Assembly: GCA_965215775.1 (NCBI GenBank)
Contig: CBDCEG010000019.1
Coordinates: forward strand, 140,261-204,260
Direction of reading: 5' to 3'
From: CBDCEG01 sp965215775
Lineage (GTDB): Bacteria; Pseudomonadota; Gammaproteobacteria; Cardiobacteriales; Ostreibacteriaceae
Length of the DNA: 64,000 nucleotides
Positions 28,112 to 36,638 of the stretch are shown here, in pieces (within the stretch, counting starts at the first letter, position 1; the number at the start of each line of letters is the position of its first letter). A model generated the notes under the pieces. The model did no database searches. It saw nothing but the letters and a program-made list of their open reading frames with translations, and was not told the DNA's origin. Position numbers and translations under genes: made by a program.

Positions 28112-28822
28112 GATTGATAATGAAAATATAAAACCAGATAGCTCGGTGGCAAGTGGTATTGAAAACTCACTTACCGAATTAGATAAAACAGTTGAAGATA
28201 TTATAAAAGGTGGGGAAGGAAGTATAAATAAAGATGTTATATCTAAAATGGCTAACATTAATGCAGAAAGCTCTTTAGGTAAGCCAATTAAGTCAAAACA
28301 CTCGGATGATGAGTCTTTTTCTTTAGAAACTAATAATTCATTAAAAGATATTGATGATGAAAGTTTGGCTGATTTAGCAACTTCAATAAAAGCCCAGACA
28401 GATTTAATTAAAGAATTTTCTAAAAAGGCTAAATCACCAATTAACAAATCTTTAAAGAACTTTGATGACTGGGAAGAGACAGGATTTGAGGAGAAAAAAC
28501 CATTAAATAAGCTACAAAAAAATGTAGAAAGAATTAAAGAGAATGCTGAAGATGCAGATTTTGATGAAGCATTAACTCTAACTGATTCTATCTCAAATAC
28601 ACTAGAACGAATAGAATCAGAAGATATAAAACCTCATAAAGATGTGGCTGATACAATTGAGCAATCACTGACAGAGTTAGATAAGTCTGTTGATGATATT
28701 GAAAAAGGTGGAGAAGGAAACCTTAGCAAAGATGTTATTGTTGAGATGGCAAAAAAAGAAGCTGCTTACAATATAGGTTCTAAAATTAAAAAAGATGATG
28801 AAAAAATTACTGAAAAGATCGT
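27308..28822 (+). repeat. Direct repeat in chpA, copy 2 (carries the frameshift)
   Basis: Second copy of the 1.5 kb unit. It contains an extra A at 28092 (GGTTCAGATTTTAG against GGTTCAGTTTTAG in copy 1) that ends the first chpA frame. Between the copies, 26899-27307 holds half of a module that is not duplicated again after copy 2. Confidence 0.93.
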
Positions 28823-31118
28823 AGAGAAAATTAAGTCATCAGATAATGATGCTTTAGATACAGGTAATAAAGGAGACGGTGGGAATGAAAATAAAAACTT
28901 AGATAATAAACAGGATGCTTCTGTCCCAATAAGCTCCTCTTCTGACTCACTTGAGCAGTTTGCAAGAAAATCTGAAAGTGAGGTTAAACTATCTTTAGTT
29001 AATTTTGCAAACTGGGAAAAATCAGGATTTTTAGAAAAAGAACCGTTAAATAAATTACAAAGTAATGTTGAAGAGGTAAATTCTAGTGCGAGTGCTGCTA
29101 ATTTTGATGACGCTAAAGAATTAACGCAATCAGTTTTAAATACTTTAGATAAAATCAATATTAATGATATTAAACCAAATAAAGAAATCACAGCATGTAT
29201 AGAAGACTCTTTAGTAGAGTTAGAAAATTCAGTTTCTAAGATTGCGAATGGTGGATTTGGGGAAATATCAGAGCAAATACTTAACTCTATGAAGGAAAAA
29301 GAAGTGTCTGATATAGATAGTATTAAAGAGGTTGAGGCTGATATTGTAAACAGTTCTGTCTCTGAAATGCTTGAAAACCTAAAAGACTCTAAAGTAAAAT
29401 CTAATAATAATTTAGTTGAAAAAGAAAATTTAGTAGAAGATATTTTAGACAAAAATAATTTAGAAGATATCCTTGAGGAAGAACCTTTGAGTGCGGATCC
29501 CCGAGAAGAGGATGGTATCTCTGAAGAAGTACTTGATGATAGAATGTATAACTCACCTAAAGATTTAGATGAAACTATTTTGGATATATTCCTAAATGAA
29601 GCTAAAGATATTCTGCAGAAAAATGATAAAAATATTGAGAATTGGTCAAATAATCACTCAGCTTTATCTGAGATACAAGAGTTGCAAAGGGGATTGCATA
29701 CATTAAAAGGTGGTTCTAGAATGGCTGGACTAACCATAATTGGTGATGTGTCTCATTATTTAGAAGATTTATTAGACCTTATTGTTGTTGATAAAATAGT
29801 AAATAAGGACAAAGCAACAGATATTTTAAATGAGGTTAATAGTTATTTTTATGATGCTATAACTGAGATTTCTATAGGTAAAATTATTTATGAAAATAAA
29901 GCTATTTTTGAATTAATTAATAATTTTATTAAAGAAGAAACAGGCAACGAAATAAAAATGGCTGTTAGAAAAGAAATTAGGAACTTACCAAAGAAAAAAA
30001 TTACAGCTCCTATGCTTAAAGCTATAAATAATGATTCCGAGAAGAAATCTTATGACTTAAGAGTAAGCAGTGATTTCATAGATACATTTAATGCTTCGGT
30101 TGGAGAGTCTTTGATTGTTCGTGCGCAGATGGATCGCGGTATTACAGAGCATTCTTTCCAGCTTGATGAATTGACATCAACAATAAATAGAATTAAAAAT
30201 CACTTAACTCACCTAACAAATGAAACTGAAGCTCAAATATTATTTAGACATGATATTGATAGTAATAATGAAAGTTTTGATCCGTTAGAACTTGATAGAT
30301 TTAGTGAAATTCAACAGTTATCAAGATTTTTATCAGAATCTGTAGATGATTTACATAATATTCGTAGTTCTTTAGGATCTTATGTGACTAATTCTAGGCA
30401 GCTTTTAACAAGACAGAAAAAAATTCACTACAAGCTACAGCAAGATATTCTTTCAGCAACACTTGTTAGGTTTGATTCAATTGAGCTTAGAATACAACGA
30501 ATAGTTAAACAAGTTTCATCAGAACTTGGCAAAGAAGCTAAGTTACAGATATATGGTGGGCAGGTTGAAATAGAAAGAAATATTCTAGAAAGTCTAATGC
30601 CTGGATTTGAACATGCAATAAGAAACTCTCTTGCACATGGTATTGAGTCACCAGAAGAAAGGGAGCAAAAAGGCAAAAAGGCAGAAGGAATTATACGAAT
30701 TGGTGTTAGAAGAGAAGGGGCTGAAGTTTGGTTTATTATAGCTGATGATGGTCGTGGAGCTAACTATGATAACATTCGTAATAAAGCAAGAGGTCTTGAT
30801 TTATTAGATGAAAGTAGGGCAGATGATGAAAATTACTTGTTACAACTTTTATTTGATTCTGGGTTCTCAACTGCATCTGAGCGAACTCAAGTTTCTGGTC
30901 GTGGAATAGGTTTAGATGTTTTAAGAACAATAGTTAATAGAAAACAGGGTAATATTGAAATTGAGTCTGAGCAAGATAGAGGACTAGCTATTTCAATAAG
31001 AATTCCATTCTCAATGAATGTTACCAATACATTAATTATTAATGTTGCAGACTTGACTTATGCCATCCCAATCTCTTATATTGAAGGTGTTTCAAAACTG
31101 GATGCTTCCAACATATAA
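28146..31118 (+). CDS. chpA: ChpA/PilL chemosensory kinase, central and catalytic part
   Basis: Continuation of the kinase after the 28092 frameshift; the listed start (a GTG) is only the first possible initiator of this frame, not an expected natural start. It holds the rest of the module array, ending with a divergent module (DSLEQFARKSESEV to about 29315). A second Hpt domain follows, with His2540 of the repaired protein in LHTLKGGSRMAG (nt 29697). Then come a dimerisation-like region and a CheA ATPase with N box HAIRNSLAHGIES, G1 DDGRGAN and G2 SGRGIGLDVLRTI, then the start of the CheW-like domain. The frame ends at 31118 where one extra T (ACATATAAG) interrupts the CheW-like domain. Confidence 0.85.
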   Translation: MASGIENSLTELDKTVEDIIKGGEGSINKDVISKMANINAESSLGKPIKSKHSDDESFSLETNNSLKDIDDESLADLATSIKAQTDLIKEFSKKAKSPINKSLKNFDDWEETGFEEKKPLNKLQKNVERIKENAEDADFDEALTLTDSISNTLERIESEDIKPHKDVADTIEQSLTELDKSVDDIEKGGEGNLSKDVIVEMAKKEAAYNIGSKIKKDDEKITEKIVEKIKSSDNDALDTGNKGDGGNENKNLDNKQDASVPISSSSDSLEQFARKSESEVKLSLVNFANWEKSGFLEKEPLNKLQSNVEEVNSSASAANFDDAKELTQSVLNTLDKININDIKPNKEITACIEDSLVELENSVSKIANGGFGEISEQILNSMKEKEVSDIDSIKEVEADIVNSSVSEMLENLKDSKVKSNNNLVEKENLVEDILDKNNLEDILEEEPLSADPREEDGISEEVLDDRMYNSPKDLDETILDIFLNEAKDILQKNDKNIENWSNNHSALSEIQELQRGLHTLKGGSRMAGLTIIGDVSHYLEDLLDLIVVDKIVNKDKATDILNEVNSYFYDAITEISIGKIIYENKAIFELINNFIKEETGNEIKMAVRKEIRNLPKKKITAPMLKAINNDSEKKSYDLRVSSDFIDTFNASVGESLIVRAQMDRGITEHSFQLDELTSTINRIKNHLTHLTNETEAQILFRHDIDSNNESFDPLELDRFSEIQQLSRFLSESVDDLHNIRSSLGSYVTNSRQLLTRQKKIHYKLQQDILSATLVRFDSIELRIQRIVKQVSSELGKEAKLQIYGGQVEIERNILESLMPGFEHAIRNSLAHGIESPEEREQKGKKAEGIIRIGVRREGAEVWFIIADDGRGANYDNIRNKARGLDLLDESRADDENYLLQLLFDSGFSTASERTQVSGRGIGLDVLRTIVNRKQGNIEIESEQDRGLAISIRIPFSMNVTNTLIINVADLTYAIPISYIEGVSKLDASNI

Positions 31119-31893
31119 GAAGTTTAAATCAGGAGAAAGAGTTCATCACTTATATGGACAGAATAAATACTTGTTACAAGATTTAGTTGAATTTTTAGCT
31201 CCAGGAACTGAAAAAGTAATACCAAAATATGGAGTTCCAGTTATTTTAGTTAGAATTGGGGCAAATAGAGTTGCCCTAGAGATAACTGAAATCCTAAGTA
31301 GTCAAGAAACAATAATAAAAGCAGTTAATAACCAAATAGTTAGTATAGAAGGTATTATTGGGGCAACTACACTGGATGATGGTAAAGCTGTTCCTGTTCT
31401 TGATATAAAAGTTGTAGCTAATAAGCTAAATAAAGAGCTATTAAGAAAGGCTAAACTAACAAACATTGAGAAGAAAGAAGTTGTAATTCTTGAAAAGATA
31501 AAACCTATAGTTGAGAAAAAACCAAGAATATTAATTGTAGATGACTCGGTAACAATTAGGAATATAACATCTAAAATACTGAGTAAATTTAGAGTTGAAA
31601 CAAACATTGCAAAAGATGGTCTTGATGCGGTTGATGTGGTTGCTGAATGGAAACCAGATTTAATATTACTTGATATTGAAATGCCAAGAATGGATGGTTT
31701 TGAGTTTGCAACTTATATTCGTGGAGAAGATAAACTTAAGGAAATTCCTATTATAATGATTACTTCTAGGATAGGAGAGAAGCATAGAGAAAGAGCAAAT
31801 GAAATTGGTGTACAGGATTATTTAGGTAAGCCATACACTAAAGATAAATTGCTAGAAAGTATAGAAGCTACTCTAAAAATATCACTAAAATAG
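31060..31893 (+). CDS. chpA: ChpA/PilL chemosensory kinase, CheW and receiver part
   Basis: Third frame of the same kinase. True coding in this frame begins around 31110 (KKFKSGERVHHLYGQNKYLL), completing the CheW-like regulatory domain (GANRVALEITEILSSQE, GIIGATTLDDGKAVPVLD). It ends with a CheY-like receiver: DDS, phospho-acceptor Asp3198 of the repaired protein in LILLDIEMPRMDGF, TSR and GKPYTKD. The order Hpt-ATPase-CheW-REC is that of ChpA/PilL. chpC follows 10 bases after the stop. Confidence 0.85.
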   Translation: MPSQSLILKVFQNWMLPTYKKFKSGERVHHLYGQNKYLLQDLVEFLAPGTEKVIPKYGVPVILVRIGANRVALEITEILSSQETIIKAVNNQIVSIEGIIGATTLDDGKAVPVLDIKVVANKLNKELLRKAKLTNIEKKEVVILEKIKPIVEKKPRILIVDDSVTIRNITSKILSKFRVETNIAKDGLDAVDVVAEWKPDLILLDIEMPRMDGFEFATYIRGEDKLKEIPIIMITSRIGEKHRERANEIGVQDYLGKPYTKDKLLESIEATLKISLK

Positions 31894-31903
31894 AGGGATT
31901 AAA

Positions 31904-32389
31904 ATGAAAAAAATAGACTTACTATTATTACCTGTAGATGATGACTTTATAATGATTCCAAAATCTATTGTTGAGTATGTTTTACCTTATGCAACACCTC
32001 TTCCAGGTGGGCATAATCACAAAGCAGTAATTGGGTCAATAATATATAAAGAAAGTAAAGTTCCAATTTTAAATATTTTAAAATTAAGAAGTGGTTCTGC
32101 AGCTCAAGAGTTAATAGATAATCAAGATGATTATAAAAATAGATTGGTGTTTATAAAGTCAACAACTGCAGAAAACCCTTTTGATTATTATGCGATAGTT
32201 ACAACAGCGGCACCACGAGCAACTTCTATTTCAGAAGAAAGCATAAGAGAAATAAAGGATGATGGTGCTTACGGTGATTTGATTTATAGTAAAGTAGAAA
32301 TAATTAATTTAAAAACATCAAAAGCTGAATATAATGCTTATACATTTGACCTAGCTAAGTTGGAAAAAGAAATATTTAAAAATGATTAA
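31904..32389 (+). CDS. chpC: CheW-like protein ChpC
   Basis: A 161-residue CheW-fold protein at the end of the chemosensory cluster. LLLPVDDDFIMIPKSIVEYV, then HKAVIGSIIYKESKVPILNI and FDYYAIVTTAAP fit the beta-barrel strands. In Pseudomonas-type clusters chpC is a second CheW adaptor downstream of chpA, thought to link other receptors. GAGGG precedes the ATG. It is followed 23 bases later by accA, so read-through into fatty-acid synthesis is possible. No terminator is seen between them. Confidence 0.72.
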   Translation: MKKIDLLLLPVDDDFIMIPKSIVEYVLPYATPLPGGHNHKAVIGSIIYKESKVPILNILKLRSGSAAQELIDNQDDYKNRLVFIKSTTAENPFDYYAIVTTAAPRATSISEESIREIKDDGAYGDLIYSKVEIINLKTSKAEYNAYTFDLAKLEKEIFKND

Positions 32390-32412
32390 ATAAAAGTCAA
32401 AAGGAGATAGTT

Positions 32413-33372
32413 ATGAATAAGGAAGAATTTATTGATATAGAGCAACCAATAGTTGAACTTCAGGAAAAAATAAGTCAACTTAGGGTTATTTCAGAATCAG
32501 GAGATATTGATATAAGCGAAGAAATGCAACGATTAGAAACTAAATCAGAGCAACTAACAAAAAATATCTTTTCAAAACTAACACCTTGGCAAACAGCAAA
32601 ACTAGCAAGACATCCATTGCGTCCTTACCTTTTAGATTATATTGATTTAATTTTTACTGACTTCCAAGAATTGCATGGAGATAGAGCTTTTGCAGATGAT
32701 AAAGCCATAGTTGGTGGCATTGCTAAGCTAGATGATAAACCTGTTATGATTATTGGTCAGCAAAAAGGAAGAAGAACTAAAGAAAAAATAATTAGAAACT
32801 TCGGAATGCCTAGACCTGAGGGATATAGAAAAGCCAAAAGGTTGATGAAGCTCGCGGAAAAATTCAATTTACCAATTATAACTTTTATTGACACCCCCGG
32901 AGCATATCCTGGAATTGGTGCGGAAGAAAGGGGGCAAAGTGAGGCAATAGCTGCAAATCTATTTGAAATGACTACTTTATCAGTTCCGATTATTTGCACC
33001 GTAATTGGTGAAGGTGGGTCTGGAGGAGCGTTGGCAATTGGAGTTGGCGATTATGTTTTTATGCTTAAGCATTCTATTTATTCAGTAATTTCTCCAGAAG
33101 GTTGTGCAACAATTCTTTGGCGTGGAGCTGAAAGAGCTGAAGAAGCAGCTGATGCTATGAATATAACTTCTGATAAATTATTAGAGCTTGGTTTAATAAG
33201 TGGAATTATTGATGAACCTCTTGGTGGTGCGCATAGAAATGTTGAGCAAACTGCAAAAAATATAAAAGAAACAATAGAGAAAGCTTTAAAGGAAATTACT
33301 AAGCTAAGTAAAGAAGATATGCTTGATGCTAGATATGAAAAAATCAGAAACTTTGGATTTTTTGAAAGCTAG
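32413..33372 (+). CDS. accA: Acetyl-CoA carboxylase carboxyltransferase subunit alpha
   Basis: AccA with AccD transfers the carboxyl group from carboxybiotin to acetyl-CoA, the first step of fatty-acid synthesis. The 319-residue protein is full length, with TAKLARHPLRPYLLDYI, FQELHGDRAFADD, GIGAEERGQSEAIA and GEGGSGGALAIGVGD, which forms the oxyanion/biotin site. AAGGAGA is its ribosome site. The tilS start overlaps its 3' end by 38 bases. Confidence 0.97.
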   Translation: MNKEEFIDIEQPIVELQEKISQLRVISESGDIDISEEMQRLETKSEQLTKNIFSKLTPWQTAKLARHPLRPYLLDYIDLIFTDFQELHGDRAFADDKAIVGGIAKLDDKPVMIIGQQKGRRTKEKIIRNFGMPRPEGYRKAKRLMKLAEKFNLPIITFIDTPGAYPGIGAEERGQSEAIAANLFEMTTLSVPIICTVIGEGGSGGALAIGVGDYVFMLKHSIYSVISPEGCATILWRGAERAEEAADAMNITSDKLLELGLISGIIDEPLGGAHRNVEQTAKNIKETIEKALKEITKLSKEDMLDARYEKIRNFGFFES

Positions 33373-34643
33373 TTTTAAAGATAAAATTCTTTCAAAAAGC
33401 ACAGAAAAAAACAATAAAATAGTAATAGGATATAGTGGGGGCATAGACTCCCATGTTCTATTACATTTATCCAAATTTGCTCTAAAAAATACAGAAATAA
33501 ATATCCAAGCAATTCATATAAATCACAAACTACAAAAAAAAATCAGATGATTGGGAAAATCACTGCAAACAAATCTGTAAAAATTTAAATATTCCAATAA
33601 TATGCAAATCTTTAAGCACAAAACCAAAGCAAGGAGAAAGTATTGAAGCTTTTGCAAGAGTGGCAAGGTATAAAATAATTGAAAAGTATTTAGATAATGA
33701 AAGTATATTTCTGAGTGGACACCATCAACAGGATCAAGCTGAAACTTTTTTGCTTCAGCTTATGCGAGGTGCTGGTTTAGATGGTCTGAAATCTATGCCA
33801 GAAATTAAGGAATTAGGTAAAGGTCTATATTTTCGTCCTTTTTTAAATACTCCAAAAACTGTAATAAATAGTTATGCTAAGCAAAATAAATTAGATTATA
33901 TAGAGGATGATAGTAATTATGATACGAGGTTTGCAAGGAACTTCATTCGTAAAGAAGTTTTACCTATTTTACGAACTCGTTGGGAGAATGTGGATGCTTC
34001 AATTTCAAAATCTGCGAAGTGGCTTTCAGAAGTTGAAGAAAATATTCTTTCAGTTGATAATCTTATAATAAAAGAGTTAAATCAAAAGAGTTTTATTATA
34101 CAAAAACAAGAGGTTCGTTCTTTTTTTAAATCTAAAACTGGAAAGCAGTTAAATGAAAAGCAACTTAATTATATTTTAACTATATTTTTAACAGCAAATC
34201 ATGATAAAAACCCAGAATTAGACTTTTATGAATGGGTTATTAGGCGTTTTGATGGACAAATTATAATAACAAAGAGTATTCTAGATTTGCCTGATAATTT
34301 AATTAACTTAACTGCTGAGGTAGGAGTTGATAAAATTATATTTGATTCATTTAATTTGGTTTGGCAAGAGGGTAGGGGGCTTGATAAAAAAACATTTAAG
34401 ACCTTAGAAATAAGAAAAGTTAACTTAAAAGATAGATTTCAACCGCATAACCGACAGAAAAGCCAAAAAATAAAAAAACTATTTTTAGAATATAAAATTC
34501 CATATTGGTTAAGAAGTAATCATTTTGGACTTTTTCATTTAGATGAATTAGTAGCACTTCCTAATATTGGGGTTGCAAAAAAACATTTTGTAGAAAGTGA
34601 AAGTTCATTTTTCCCAGAATTAGTTATTGATTACAAAATATAA
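33335..34643 (+). pseudogene. tilS: tRNA(Ile)-lysidine synthase, one-base frameshift at an A9 run
   Basis: TilS converts the wobble C of tRNA-Ile2 (CAU) to lysidine so that it reads AUA. The N-terminal PP-loop motif GYSGGIDSHVLLH is in the first frame, which stops at 33550. Removing one A from the nine-A run (33534-33542) gives a seamless continuation, SDDWENHCKQICKNL, into the frame carrying LSGHHQQDQAETFLLQLMRG and the C-terminal domain, for a 435-residue enzyme of normal length. The gene is essential in most bacteria, so an error or transcript slippage at the A run is more likely than loss. The start at 33335 overlaps accA, the usual accA-tilS neighbourhood. Confidence 0.93.
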
Positions 34644-34748
34644 TAATTATCAGTTTATTATAGCTTAGCCTTGTTGCGTGTTAGAATGGAAAATATTAAG
34701 AAATAGAAACTAAACTAGAACATAAAAACAAAATCAAAAACTTTAAAA

Positions 34749-36227
34749 ATGAATAAATTACGAACTATAATTATTATTGGAACTATCCTAGCTTTATTTT
34801 TAGCTTTGTTTTTCTTTGTGCAATTTACAGGCTTTCTTTTTACCATACAGGAAAAATATTCAGATGCACCTAGTTGGTTGATTTTTATTTATATTGCTGG
34901 AATTATTTTAATTTCTTTAGTTGGAGTTATTTTTGTTTATCGTGTGAGTAAATTTGGTTCTTCACCACAAAAAATAGCCCAAAAAAAGGCAGAAATTATA
35001 GACGATGATAGTTTCTATAGTAAATTAAAAAAGCTAGAAAACGAAGGTGGAGAAGTTTCACAAATAAAGTCTGACTGGAATAATTTAATGGAACTAAGAA
35101 AGTCTGAATCAGTAACTATTGCAATGTTTGGGGAAATAAATGCAGGCAAAAGCTCAATTATTAAAACTCTTATAGGTAAAGATATTGAAATATCTGCTAA
35201 AGGAGGGCAAACAAAAACAATTACAAATTATAATTTTGAAAAAGAAAATCGCAAATATAATATATTTGATATGCCTGGTTTTAATGAGTTTGCAGGATTT
35301 TCAGAGGATATAATTCGTGAAAAAGCTATAAAATCTCACATTGTTGCTTTTGTTATGCAAGAGGATATCACCAACACTTCTTATGAGGCTTATAAACACT
35401 TACAAAGTTATAAAAAACCAATAATTATAGCTATAAATAAAGCGGATTATTATTCAGAAGAAGAGCAACAGCAAATAACAAACAATATTCATTTGAAACT
35501 AGAAAATAAAACTAGAAGTAATTCTGAGAATTACTTGAAAGTTGTTTGGGTTAGTTCAGATGCTATGAAAAATGTTGAAAAACATTATGATAACGGTGAA
35601 ATAAAAACAGAGGAAGTTTTGGTTGCTGGAAATATAGATTCTCTAATTTATGCAATAGAAGAAAAAACTTTTGATAGGTTAGCAATAAATAATAGCTTGG
35701 ATAATAGTTATTATAAATCCTTAGAAAAGGATATTGATGGTGGAATTTTTAAAGTAAGGCATGAAAGAGCAAAGAAAATTGTAAAATCATATTCACAAAA
35801 GGCAATATTTGGAGGAATGGCTGCAATAGGTCCTGGAACTGATGTTTTGTTGCAAGGTTATTTGGGCATGGGAATGGCTAAAGATATTTGTAAAGTATAT
35901 GAAATAAATGTAAAACAAGTAGATTTGGAATCAATGATGGATATGCTTGGCTCAAAAATGAAAAAAGAATTAGCAGTTGTTTTGGCTTTATTGGGTAATA
36001 TTTGCAAAGCTTTTCCAGGAATTGGAACAGTAGCTGGAGGTGTATTGCACGCTGTTGCTTATGGAATTATATTTGAGTCAGTTGGCAAGGCAATGATTTT
36101 ATGTATTGAGAAAAATAATGGTCTTCAACAAAAAGATTTAGTTATTGAATTAGAAAAACAAATCTCAACTAATTTAGAAAAACGAGCAATTAAAATAGCA
36201 AAATCTGTATTTCTGAAGTCTAAATAA
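34749..36227 (+). CDS. Membrane-associated GTPase with DUF697-like C-terminus
   Basis: A 492-residue protein with two N-terminal transmembrane helices (about 6-28 and 42-66) followed by a GTPase domain: G1 GEINAGKSS near residue 127, G2 Thr region KTITNY, G3 DMPG and G4 NKAD. The C-terminal third is Gly/Ala-rich and hydrophobic (GGMAAIGPGTDVLLQGYLGM), resembling the DUF697/YcjF-type membrane tail found on Era-like or dynamin-like bacterial GTPases. Its job is unknown; membrane stress or remodelling is a family-level guess. It is monocistronic, between tilS and the IS30-disrupted gene. Confidence 0.75.
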   Translation: MNKLRTIIIIGTILALFLALFFFVQFTGFLFTIQEKYSDAPSWLIFIYIAGIILISLVGVIFVYRVSKFGSSPQKIAQKKAEIIDDDSFYSKLKKLENEGGEVSQIKSDWNNLMELRKSESVTIAMFGEINAGKSSIIKTLIGKDIEISAKGGQTKTITNYNFEKENRKYNIFDMPGFNEFAGFSEDIIREKAIKSHIVAFVMQEDITNTSYEAYKHLQSYKKPIIIAINKADYYSEEEQQQITNNIHLKLENKTRSNSENYLKVVWVSSDAMKNVEKHYDNGEIKTEEVLVAGNIDSLIYAIEEKTFDRLAINNSLDNSYYKSLEKDIDGGIFKVRHERAKKIVKSYSQKAIFGGMAAIGPGTDVLLQGYLGMGMAKDICKVYEINVKQVDLESMMDMLGSKMKKELAVVLALLGNICKAFPGIGTVAGGVLHAVAYGIIFESVGKAMILCIEKNNGLQQKDLVIELEKQISTNLEKRAIKIAKSVFLKSK

Positions 36228-36638
36228 CTTAGACTTTTGTAATTACATCTTAAGAAAAAAAATATTTTTATGAAAAAACAAATAAAACATGATAAATATA
36301 CAACTATAAAAAAAGTTCCTCAAAGAGCAAGTTATGACTTTGGGAAAATAATTAAGCTAATTAATGATATTAAAACAGGACATATTGGCTATGTAAATGA
36401 TGATGGGAGAGCTATGATAACTCCTTTAACTATTTGGGCTGATGATAGGTTTATATATTTGCATTTATTAAATAAAAGCAAAATTCAAAAAATATTAGAA
36501 GCTAATCAAGAAGTATGTTTATCAGTTGCTGAAACTTCGGAATGGGTTATGGCAAAATCAGCTTATAATCATAGTGCAAATTATTGCTCAGCTGTTCTCT
36601 ACTGCAGTGGTGAAAGAGTTACAAATGAAGTTGAGTTT

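Noticed and set aside
22079..31893. CRISPR-like or short tandem DNA repeats in the chpA region
   Set aside because: The repetition is at protein-module and 1.5 kb scale, not short direct repeats with unique spacers; no CRISPR array is seen anywhere in the window.
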